From contig NZ_JAFBCX010000002.1 in NCBI RefSeq assembly GCF_016907955.1, positions 248,001 to 312,000 of the forward strand: a stretch of DNA of 64,000 nucleotides, written 5' to 3'. The notes under the pieces are model-generated. The model worked only from the letters and a program-made list of their open reading frames with translations, ran no database searches and was not told the DNA's origin. The DNA comes from Lentzea nigeriaca (GTDB lineage Bacteria > Actinomycetota > Actinomycetes > Mycobacteriales > Pseudonocardiaceae). Positions 52,123-59,627 of the stretch are shown piece after piece. Every line of letters starts with the position of its first letter. Position 1 is the stretch's first letter. A program made the translations under genes and the position numbers.

Positions 52123-54237
52123 TTGTCCGAAGGATCGATCAGACGGGCCCTGCTGAGAGCCGGCGCCCTGACCACCGCCGTCGTCCTGGCGTTCGGTGGA
52201 GCCACCACCGGTGCGCTCGCGCAGGAGCCGGAGACGCCGACGTCGAGCGCCGAACCGACGCCGACGAGCGACCCGGTCACGCCACCGTCCACATCGGACC
52301 CGGCGCCGCCGACCTCGACCGAGCCCGCTCCGCCGTCGTCGTCCACGCCGCCGAGCTCCTCCGCACCCGCGGAGCCGACGACGCCGGCCCAGCCGACGAC
52401 CGCGACTCCTGCCGCGCCCGTCGAGACGCCCAAGGCCGCCGTCGGCAAGTTCACGGTCAAGTTCGTCTACGACAAGGACGGCGACTTCTGGGACGACCCC
52501 GGTGAGGAGATCGCCGGTCTCAAGGTGACCGTGCTGAACCAGACCACCGGCACCAAGGCCGCCGACTTCGTGAGCGGGCCGGACGGCAAGATCGTGTTCA
52601 CCGGGATTCCGGCCGGGCAGTACTGGGGTGTGTTCGACACCACCTGGAAGTTGCGGAACGGCCAGGGCGGCATGCCGGTGTATGTCCCGGAGTCCGACAC
52701 AGGTGGTGGCGCCATCTACTTCATGGAGCCGGGAACGTCCGCCCCAGACCTGCGCGGCACGTTGACGTTCGAGAAGTCGAGCTACCAGTCGCACGAGACG
52801 GTGCGCATGACGGCGACCGTCACCAACATCGGTAGTCAGACCGCCCATCACGCCAAGCTGTCGGGGTCGCTGTACGCGGTGGAGACCACTGAGGAGCAGT
52901 GGGGCGACTTCGGCTGGCGCGGTGCCGGCATCGAGCTGGCATCCGGGGAGTCGCGCACGTTCCAGGTCTCCGGGCCGATCCGCAACATCACGGACGGCAA
53001 GGTGCGGCCGTCGACCAGCATCGAGTGGGACGGTCGGTCGTACCCCTGCCAGTGCGGACTCTCCGGCGAAGTCACCGTCGTGCAGACCAGGGGCGAGATC
53101 TCGGGCGTGGCCTACACCGACAAGAACCGCAACGGACAGCAGGACGCGGGCGAGGCCGCCGCGGACGTCGTGGTGGAGGCCAGCGGCGGTGCGCCGTACA
53201 GCTACTTCAAGACCACCACGGACGCGGACGGCCGTTACTCGTTCAAGGACGTGCCGTCGGGTGACTACGGCGTCCGCCACACCTTCGCGGGCGGCTGGAT
53301 CGTGCACTCGGACGGCACGGATCCGACGGTCCGCGTGCAGCCCGGCGCGCCAGTCTCGCTGACCGCACGTGCGGAGCGTCCGTTCCACGAGTCGCTCAGC
53401 GCGACCCTGGTGCTGGACAAGGACGTGTACCAGGCGGGTGAGGTCGCCACCATCACGATCACGCTGACGAACTCGAGCGATCGGGCCATCAGCGGCATCC
53501 AGGCGGGCTGCAACCGAATCGGCGACGGCAACCACCTCGGCGGCACGCCGAACAACCCCAACCCCAGGGGTTGGGGTGAACTCGGTGGCAACGGTGTGAC
53601 CGTCGGCGCCGGTGAGACGAAGACCTTCATCGTCAAGGAGAAGGTGCCCCAGGCCGCTGTCCAGCACGGCAAGGTGATCGCGGCCTGCGACTTCGAGCCG
53701 AACGCCGGTTACAACACCGACGGCCCGTTCGCGCACGACTCCGCACGTGTTCCCGGCGGGTTCGGTTCGCTCTCCGGCGACCTCTACTACGACCGCAACA
53801 CCAACTGGAGGTTCGACGGAGGCGAGGGCATCGGCAACACCCGGATCGTGCTGAGCGACCCCGAGCTGGGCGTCGACGTGGCCGAGACGGTCTCGGACGA
53901 CCAGGGCCACTTCCGCTTCGAACACGTTCCTGCCGGTGACTGGGTGGCCAGGGTCGACGGGCCGTGGAAGTTCGCGGACGAGTACGGCCGTTACGCCCAG
54001 GTCGTCAGCGGCTCCGAGTGGCACACCGACTTCATCGTCGTACCCGATGTGCAGCCCGCGACCGGTGGTGGCGGCAACACTCCGGTAACGGCTGGTGGTG
54101 GCGCTGGTGGTGGCGGTACTGCTGACGCCCTGGCCAAGACCGGCGCGTCCGTGCTCGGCCTCGGTGTCGTCGGCGTGCTGCTCGTTGCCCTCGGCCTCGG
54201 CGCCAGCGTGATCGGCCGCCGACGCCAGACCGCATAA
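52123..54237 (+). CDS. LAKTG surface protein with SdrD-B-like domains (paralogue 3)
   Basis: The 704-residue protein starts at TTG 52123 behind TGGGGGACT, 41 bp after paralogue 2, so the two may be co-transcribed. It shares the signal peptide (LTTAVVLAFGGATTGALA) and a Pro/Ser/Thr stalk, then an SdrD-B-like module (YDKDGDFWDDPGEE near 120), CARDB-like modules (GTLTFEKSSYQSHETVRM, SATLVLDKDVYQAGEVATI) and two more SdrD-B-like modules (YTDKNRNGQQDAGEA, YDRNTNWRFDGGEG). LAKTG at 670-674, helix and GRRRQTA end the protein. From its second module onward it follows paralogue 1 closely, so these two are nearest relatives. Confidence 0.86.
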   Translation: MSEGSIRRALLRAGALTTAVVLAFGGATTGALAQEPETPTSSAEPTPTSDPVTPPSTSDPAPPTSTEPAPPSSSTPPSSSAPAEPTTPAQPTTATPAAPVETPKAAVGKFTVKFVYDKDGDFWDDPGEEIAGLKVTVLNQTTGTKAADFVSGPDGKIVFTGIPAGQYWGVFDTTWKLRNGQGGMPVYVPESDTGGGAIYFMEPGTSAPDLRGTLTFEKSSYQSHETVRMTATVTNIGSQTAHHAKLSGSLYAVETTEEQWGDFGWRGAGIELASGESRTFQVSGPIRNITDGKVRPSTSIEWDGRSYPCQCGLSGEVTVVQTRGEISGVAYTDKNRNGQQDAGEAAADVVVEASGGAPYSYFKTTTDADGRYSFKDVPSGDYGVRHTFAGGWIVHSDGTDPTVRVQPGAPVSLTARAERPFHESLSATLVLDKDVYQAGEVATITITLTNSSDRAISGIQAGCNRIGDGNHLGGTPNNPNPRGWGELGGNGVTVGAGETKTFIVKEKVPQAAVQHGKVIAACDFEPNAGYNTDGPFAHDSARVPGGFGSLSGDLYYDRNTNWRFDGGEGIGNTRIVLSDPELGVDVAETVSDDQGHFRFEHVPAGDWVARVDGPWKFADEYGRYAQVVSGSEWHTDFIVVPDVQPATGGGGNTPVTAGGGAGGGGTADALAKTGASVLGLGVVGVLLVALGLGASVIGRRRQTA

Positions 54238-54252
54238 CTGAAATTCCACCCC

Positions 54253-54285
54253 ACAGGGCGGCACTCACGATGAGTGCCGCCCTGT
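54253..54285 (+). terminator. Terminator after paralogue 3
   Basis: Inverted repeat 54253-54267 with 54271-54285, 15 bp perfect, CGA loop, followed by TGTCAT. Confidence 0.82.
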
Positions 54286-54357
54286 TGTCATGAGCGCCAC
54301 ACCTCGCCGTCCCGAGTGGAGTGTTAGCGTCGCTAACCATTGGGTATGGGGGTGAAC

Positions 54358-55107
54358 ATGACGGTCTGGGAAGCAATCGCGGTCGTGATCGCGGGTGTGT
54401 TCGCCGGCGGCATCAACACCGTCGTCGGCAGCGGCACGCTCGTGACCTTCCCGGTGCTCCTCGCCGTCGGTTACCCGCCCGTGGTCGCGAACGTCTCCAA
54501 CAGCCTGGGCTTGGTGCCCGGCTCGTTGTCCGGCGCGTGGGGCTACCGCGAGGAGCTCAAGGGGCAGAAGTCCCGCATCGCGCGGCTGCTGCCGGCGTCG
54601 ATCCTGGGCGGGATCGTCGGCGCGGTGCTGCTGGTGACGCTGCCGGCGAAGGCGTTCACGGCGATCGTGCCGGTGCTGATCGTGATCGCGCTGGTCCTCG
54701 TGGTGATCCAGCCGTGGCTCAACCGCAAGCTCTCGCACCGCAAAGGGCACAACGACGGTGGGGTGCTGCTGTGGATCGGGGTGTTCGCCGCGGGCATCTA
54801 CGGCGGCTACTTCGGGGCCGCGCAGGGTGTGCTGGTCATGGGGATCATGGGTGTGCTCGTCAACGAGCACCTGCAGCGGATGAACGCGCTGAAGAACCTG
54901 CTGACCGCGTTCGTGAACCTCGTCGCGGGCATCATGTTCATCTTCATCGCGGACGTGGCGTGGCTTGCCGTGCTGCTGCTCGCCGTCGGGTCCGTCGTCG
55001 GCGGTCAGATCGGAGCCAAGATCGGCCGCAAGCTCCCACCCGCCGTGTTGCGCGGCGTCATCGTGGTGGTGGGAGTCGCGGCGATCGTTCAGCTGCTCAT
55101 GAGGTGA
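54358..55107 (+). CDS. TauE/SafE-family sulfite/organosulfur permease
   Basis: The 249-residue membrane protein has eight hydrophobic segments in two similar halves, each opening with the family pattern: [20 protein letters not shown] near residue 13 and [20 protein letters not shown] near 140. TauE/SafE proteins export sulfite or sulfoacetate or import related anions; the substrate here is not known. ATG 54358 is chosen for its GGGGGTG ribosome site at the right spacing; in-frame TTG 54340 and ATG 54346 lie further upstream. Its 3' end overlaps the convergent hisC-like gene by 11 bp. Confidence 0.87.
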   Translation: MTVWEAIAVVIAGVFAGGINTVVGSGTLVTFPVLLAVGYPPVVANVSNSLGLVPGSLSGAWGYREELKGQKSRIARLLPASILGGIVGAVLLVTLPAKAFTAIVPVLIVIALVLVVIQPWLNRKLSHRKGHNDGGVLLWIGVFAAGIYGGYFGAAQGVLVMGIMGVLVNEHLQRMNALKNLLTAFVNLVAGIMFIFIADVAWLAVLLLAVGSVVGGQIGAKIGRKLPPAVLRGVIVVVGVAAIVQLLMR

Positions 55108-56164
55108 ACGCGCGGGCGGCGGCGAGGAAGGCGTCGTTCTCCTCGGGCTCGCCGATGGTCACGCGGGCGCCTTCGCCTGCGAACGCGCGGACGATGACCT
55201 TGTGCGTCAGGCAGTGCTCGTTGAACGCGGCGGTGCGCTCGCCCAGCGGCAGCCAGACGAAGTTCGCCTGGGTCTCGGGCACCTCGTAGCCCATGGCGAG
55301 CAGTTCGCCGCGGACGCGGGTGCGTTCGGCGACGATGGCGCGGCAGCGGACCATCAGCTCGTCCTCGGCGTCCAGCGAGGCCATCGCGGCGACCTGGGCG
55401 AGGGCGTTGACGGAGAACGGCACGTAGACCTTGCGCAGCGCCTCGGCGACGGCGGGCGGGGCGACCGCGTAGCCGATCCGCAGGCCCGCCAGGCCGTAGG
55501 CCTTGGAGAACGTGCGCAGCACCGCGACGTTGTCGCGGCCGGCGGCCCACTGCTGCTTGGCGAGCTCGACGCCGTCGGGGATGTGCGCGTCGTCGACGAA
55601 CTCCTTGTAGGCCTCGTCGATCACCACCAGCACGTCGGCGGGCACGCGGGCGATGAACGCCTCGATCTCGTCGGTGCGCAGTGCGGTGCCGGTCGGGTTG
55701 TTCGGGTTGCAGACGAACACCATGCGGGTCCGAGGTGTGATCGCCGCGGCCATCGCGTCCAGGTCGTGCACGTGGCCCTCGGTGAGCGGCACGCGGATCT
55801 GCTTGGCGCCCGCGACATGGACGACGATCGGGTAGGCCTCGAACGACCGCCACGCGAACAGCACCTCGTCGTTCTCGGTGCAGGTCGCCTGGACGAGCTG
55901 CTGGCACAGCGTCACCGAGCCGCAGCCCAGGGCGAGGTGGTCGGCGGGGACGCCGAGCTTGTCGGCGAGCCTGCCGGTGAGGTCGGTGCAGCCCGAGTCC
56001 GGGTACCTGTTGATGCCCGTGGCCGCCTCGGCGATCGCCTTGACGACGCTGGGCAGCGGCCCGGCGGACACCTCGTTGCTCGCGAGCTTGATGGCGCCCG
56101 GGATGGTCCTGCCGGGCACGTAGGCGGGCAGGGACGCCAGGTCAGCACGGGTTCGCACGGTCAT
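55097..56164 (-). CDS. Histidinol-phosphate/aromatic aminotransferase
   Basis: The 355-residue fold-type I PLP enzyme matches the HisC/Pat group: [54 protein letters not shown] (PLP-pyridine region), [13 protein letters not shown] and [19 protein letters not shown], in which the Ser-Lys pair holds the Schiff-base lysine. It fits best with the second HisC copy of actinobacteria (Rv3772-type), thought to transaminate aromatic amino acids. It is not next to other his genes, which supports that reading. Start ATG 56164. Confidence 0.88.
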   Translation of the reverse strand: MTVRTRADLASLPAYVPGRTIPGAIKLASNEVSAGPLPSVVKAIAEAATGINRYPDSGCTDLTGRLADKLGVPADHLALGCGSVTLCQQLVQATCTENDEVLFAWRSFEAYPIVVHVAGAKQIRVPLTEGHVHDLDAMAAAITPRTRMVFVCNPNNPTGTALRTDEIEAFIARVPADVLVVIDEAYKEFVDDAHIPDGVELAKQQWAAGRDNVAVLRTFSKAYGLAGLRIGYAVAPPAVAEALRKVYVPFSVNALAQVAAMASLDAEDELMVRCRAIVAERTRVRGELLAMGYEVPETQANFVWLPLGERTAAFNEHCLTHKVIVRAFAGEGARVTIGEPEENDAFLAAARAFTS

Positions 56165-56240
56165 ACCGCCGATCCTCGCATTGCTCCGTCCGGTTGGTCA
56201 CGTTGACTGGAGTTCACCCCGGCGTGCAAGGGTGGAAAAC

Positions 56241-56882
56241 ATGACGATTACCCGCACCGAGACGCTTTCCCTCACCGACGGCCGTGAGCTGCGGGTGACG
56301 ATCGGCGAACCCGACTCCGCCGTCCGCGGCGGGCTGGTGGTGCTGCACGAGGCCCGCGGCATGACCGCGGGGGTGCGGACGCTCGTCAGCAGCCTGGCGG
56401 ATGAGGGCTGGCTCACCATCGCGCCGCACCTCTACGACTCCGACCGCGTGCACGGCGACGACATCAGGGACCAGGTCAGCAAGCTCTCGGGGGACAGCCT
56501 GCTGGAGGACACCGACGTCGCGTTCGTGTGGCTGGGTCAGCAGGGCGTGAGCCCGGACCGCATGGGTGTCGTCGGGTTCGACATCGGCGGCACGGTCGCG
56601 ATGGTGGTTGCCGCGAGCCGCACGATCGGGGCAGCGGTCACCGTCCAGGCACCAGGAATCCTCGAGCCGCTGTCGGACGGTCTGCCCGCGCTGGTGGACG
56701 TGGCCGCCGACCTCACTTGCCCGTGGCTCGGCATCTACCGCGACGACGATTCCGAAGAAGTGAGCAAGCTTCGGGATGCGGTGATCAGCTCGGAAACCGC
56801 GTCGGATGTGGTCCGTTTCGACGTTTCCAGTGACGAAGCGTGGGCTCGTGCGTTGAACTGGTTCGACGCACACATGAGGTAA
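56241..56882 (+). CDS. Dienelactone hydrolase-like protein lacking the usual nucleophile
   Basis: The 213-residue alpha/beta-hydrolase-fold protein has the DLH order: GGLVVLHEARGMTAGVRTL (E-x-R of the oxyanion/acid region), LADEGWLTIAPHLYDSD and RMGVVGFDIGGTVAMVVA at the nucleophile elbow. There the usual Cys or Ser (GxCxGG) is Asp114 (GFDIGG). A C-terminal catalytic His in the usual context is also not seen. Thus it is probably not a standard hydrolase; it may bind a ligand or use different chemistry. ATG 56241 is near the start of the family pattern. Divergent from hisC-like gene. Confidence 0.75.
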   Translation: MTITRTETLSLTDGRELRVTIGEPDSAVRGGLVVLHEARGMTAGVRTLVSSLADEGWLTIAPHLYDSDRVHGDDIRDQVSKLSGDSLLEDTDVAFVWLGQQGVSPDRMGVVGFDIGGTVAMVVAASRTIGAAVTVQAPGILEPLSDGLPALVDVAADLTCPWLGIYRDDDSEEVSKLRDAVISSETASDVVRFDVSSDEAWARALNWFDAHMR

Positions 56883-57016
56883 GGGTCTTTACGGCGGATT
56901 GGAACCGAACCGTACTCCAGGTACATCTAAGGGATGCTTCGGACGGCTGACTGGGTGTAGCTGCGAGTAACACTCAGTGCTGCGGTGACGAGTAAGCAGT
57001 GCAGGGGGTTTGAGGG

Positions 57017-57517
57017 ATGGCTGAAGGCACTGGGACAGGCACTGAGACACCCGCGGTCTCGACGGCGACGACCACGCCGATCACCGCGGAACAGCTGGCG
57101 GCGGTGAAGCCGGTTCTCCAGCAGCAGATGCTGACGGACAAGGCGACGGCGAGTCACGCCGCGGCCAAGCTCGACCAGGCGGCGGACAGCGGGAAGCTGA
57201 CGCTCGACGTCGACGCAGCGGACGCGTTGATCAAGGCGGTGGACGCCGCGCGCGACCAGGTGATGGACCTGTGGAAGCGCGCGAGCAAACAGCTCGCCAC
57301 TCCGCTGCAGCTGGGCGAGAACCCGGTCGCCAAGGCGATCAGCGCGCGGTTCGCCGAGCTGGCCGTGGGTGAGGACTCCGGCGCTGCCAAGGCGTTGCTG
57401 GACCTCTTCAAGGTCCTCGACGACATCGGCAACGCGCTGCGAAAGAACCGCGACTCCATCCGCGCCACGGACGAAGAGGCCGAGAAGGCCATGAAGAAGG
57501 CCGGGGGGTCCTGGTGA
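57017..57517 (+). CDS. Small helical protein of a type VII secretion substrate cassette
   Basis: The 166-residue protein is alpha-helical from about residue 23 on, with a Thr-rich start and no signal peptide or membrane segment. WXG is absent, but a Trp lies in VMDLWKRASKQLATPLQLG, and it ends in KKAGGSW. Its stop overlaps the start of the PPE-like gene by 4 bp, which is followed by an EspG-like chaperone gene, so a role as partner of the PPE-like protein (like PE or ESAT-6-type proteins) is likely from context. Start ATG 57017 behind GAGGG. Confidence 0.65.
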   Translation: MAEGTGTGTETPAVSTATTTPITAEQLAAVKPVLQQQMLTDKATASHAAAKLDQAADSGKLTLDVDAADALIKAVDAARDQVMDLWKRASKQLATPLQLGENPVAKAISARFAELAVGEDSGAAKALLDLFKVLDDIGNALRKNRDSIRATDEEAEKAMKKAGGSW

Positions 57518-58800
57518 GTCAGGGATCGCACGACAACAAGGGCAACGGCCAGCACAACGGCAACGACAAAGACCACGACAACAACGGGAACGGGTACGAC
57601 CGCAGTGCCCTGCACGACCCGGTCGACTGGATGATCTACCCGCACGCCAAGCTCTACGAGATGGTGCACACGGGCGTGAACCTCGAAGGTGCCCAGGCCG
57701 CCGCGACGAGCTGGCAGAAGATCGGCGAGGACATCGCCGCCGTGCGGTCGAGCCTGCTCAAGGCCGTCGAGGACTCCACCGTGGGCTGGGACAGCGAGTC
57801 GGCCCGGCTGGCCCGTGACGGTCTGACCGAGGTCACCAACTGGGTCGACGACACCGCGAGCTACGCGCACAAGGTCTCCGCGGCGATCACGACCGAGACC
57901 AACAACGTCGAGGCCGCCCGCGCCGCGATGCCGCCGCCTCCCAAAGCGCCGGAACCGCCGGTGCCGGTGGTGGACCCCGGAATGCCTCGGACGCTCCTGC
58001 GTGATCGGCTGACGATGATCGACGGCGTGCACGATTTCGGCGGTGTCGAGAGCCTGCGGCGAGATGCGCGCCTGGTGGCGACGTCGCAGAGCGAGTTCAG
58101 CGGCTTCCAGAACCTCGGCACCAGCACGGTCGACACCCTCGCGGCCAACGATGCCCAGCACCGCATCGCGGCGGACGTGATGGCGGCGTTCCAGCGCAAC
58201 TCGGCCGCTGTCGACCAGACGGTGCCCACGCAGTTCACGCCTCCGGTGAACCCGGTCAACCCGACCCAGCCGACGCTGGGCGGTGGCGAGACCGGTGGCC
58301 GCACCCCGACGCCGGACACAGGTGCCGGTGGTGGCGTCGGTGCTCCGGTCACGACGACGTCGGGCACCACGACCCGTGGCGACACGAACGCCTCTTCGCG
58401 CGGCTACGGCGGTGGCGCCGGTGTTCGCGGTGGCGGTGGTGGCGGCGGCGGTGGCTTCACCGGCGGCATGATGCCCGGCCGCTTCAACTCGAACTCCAAC
58501 CAGGGCGGACCCGGCGGTGGCGGTGGTGCCGGCGGCAGCGGTGGCGGCGGCCTCTCGGCCGGTGTCAACGAGCGGGCCGGCGCGGGTGCCGCGGCGGCTG
58601 CCGCGTCGTCGGCGACCGGTGGCCAGACGAAGGCGTTCCAGAACCCGCTCGCGATGGGTGGCGCGCCGATGGCCGGTGCCCCTGCGGCGGGGCAGGGGCG
58701 TGACGACGAGCGCGAGCACAAGAGCGCGAGTTATCTGGAAGAGGACGACAACGTCTTCGGCCTGGACCGCAAGGCGGCCCCGCCGGTGATCGGTCAGTGA
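57514..58800 (+). CDS. PPE-like protein with Gly-rich tail, probable type VII secretion substrate
   Basis: The 428-residue protein (GTG 57514) has an N-terminal helical domain (about 30-150) with DWMIYPHAKLYEMVHTG, AAATSWQKIGEDIAAV (helix-turn with SW) and VGWDSESARLARDGL, the helical-hairpin pattern of PPE/WXG100 proteins (W-x-x-x near the turn). A Pro-rich linker (PPPPKAPEPPVPVVDPG) and a second helical region follow, then a Gly/Ala-rich low-complexity tail (about 260-400). It ends LEEDDNVFGLDRKAAPPVIG. It would be exported by an ESX system encoded elsewhere. It overlaps both neighbours by 4 bp, forming one operon. Confidence 0.78.
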   Translation: MSQGSHDNKGNGQHNGNDKDHDNNGNGYDRSALHDPVDWMIYPHAKLYEMVHTGVNLEGAQAAATSWQKIGEDIAAVRSSLLKAVEDSTVGWDSESARLARDGLTEVTNWVDDTASYAHKVSAAITTETNNVEAARAAMPPPPKAPEPPVPVVDPGMPRTLLRDRLTMIDGVHDFGGVESLRRDARLVATSQSEFSGFQNLGTSTVDTLAANDAQHRIAADVMAAFQRNSAAVDQTVPTQFTPPVNPVNPTQPTLGGGETGGRTPTPDTGAGGGVGAPVTTTSGTTTRGDTNASSRGYGGGAGVRGGGGGGGGGFTGGMMPGRFNSNSNQGGPGGGGGAGGSGGGGLSAGVNERAGAGAAAAAASSATGGQTKAFQNPLAMGGAPMAGAPAAGQGRDDEREHKSASYLEEDDNVFGLDRKAAPPVIGQ

Positions 58801-59552
58801 GTGAACGCCAGTTCACGGTGAGCTCGCAGGAGTTCTTCCTGCTGTGGCAAGCCGTGCACGGCGAGGACCGCGTCGTGCCGCTCGGCACGCCCCACGTGGG
58901 CGCCACCCGAGCGGCGCGGCAACGCCTCGTCGAGGAGAGCTCGCAGACGCTCTACGCCCGCCGCCTCGGCACCGTGCACCGTCCCGACCCGGATCTGCGC
59001 GCGCTGGTCAGCGGCCTCGGCGAGTTCGACCGCGCGCTGGAGATCGCGTACTTCAAGGGAACCGAACTGGCCCGCGGCATCGCCTGCGCCGGCTGGAGCG
59101 GAGCGTTCGCGGCGCGCGTGAACGACGACGTGCACCTGTACTCGTTCCGCCCCAACGCGCTGGCTTCGGCCACGGTGTCATCGTTGCCAGGCCTCGCGCC
59201 AGGCACCGGTCGTTCCGTGAACGTGCGGTGGGACGACTACGTGCGGGCGGGCAAGGCGGGCGAACATGACGGCAAGCAGGCGTTCCTGGACGTGCTGCGG
59301 GATGCGGGCATCCGCGAACCGGAGGCGCACACGCTGCTGCGCATCGTGACGTCCCGGATCGGCGGCGGCGAGCTCGGCCTCACCGCCCGCAACCGTGACG
59401 GCGTCCCCCGCCCGACCGGCCGCTCGGTGTCCTGGCTGGACACCCGCGAGGGCCGCTACCTGCTCCGCAAGTCCGACGGCTGGCTCGTCCTGGCTCCCGC
59501 CGACGCGTCGCGGTTGACCAGTGCGGTCGACGAGCTGCTGGCGGCGGGGTAG
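58797..59552 (+). CDS. EspG-family ESX chaperone
   Basis: The 251-residue protein (GTG 58797, overlapping the PPE-like stop) matches EspG-type proteins: FTVSSQEFFLLWQAVHG at the N-terminus, a central LALEIAY-like beta region (DRALEIAYFKGTELARGIAC), SVNVRWDDYVRAGKAG and GRYLLRKSDGWLVLAPADAS at the end. EspG proteins bind PE-PPE or similar heterodimers in the cytoplasm and keep them soluble for type VII secretion. Operon coupling to the PPE-like gene strongly supports this. No ESX core genes are in the window. Confidence 0.85.
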   Translation: MSERQFTVSSQEFFLLWQAVHGEDRVVPLGTPHVGATRAARQRLVEESSQTLYARRLGTVHRPDPDLRALVSGLGEFDRALEIAYFKGTELARGIACAGWSGAFAARVNDDVHLYSFRPNALASATVSSLPGLAPGTGRSVNVRWDDYVRAGKAGEHDGKQAFLDVLRDAGIREPEAHTLLRIVTSRIGGGELGLTARNRDGVPRPTGRSVSWLDTREGRYLLRKSDGWLVLAPADASRLTSAVDELLAAG

Positions 59553-59627
59553 TTACACACTGTTGGTGGACGTCGTGTCCGCCAATCACACATGGACGTT
59601 CTGTTGCGCCTCAACTAGACATGGGGC

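Noticed and set aside
52105-54264. Open frame of 719 codons opposite paralogue 3
   Set aside because: Same reason: antisense frame produced by third-position GC bias of the real gene.
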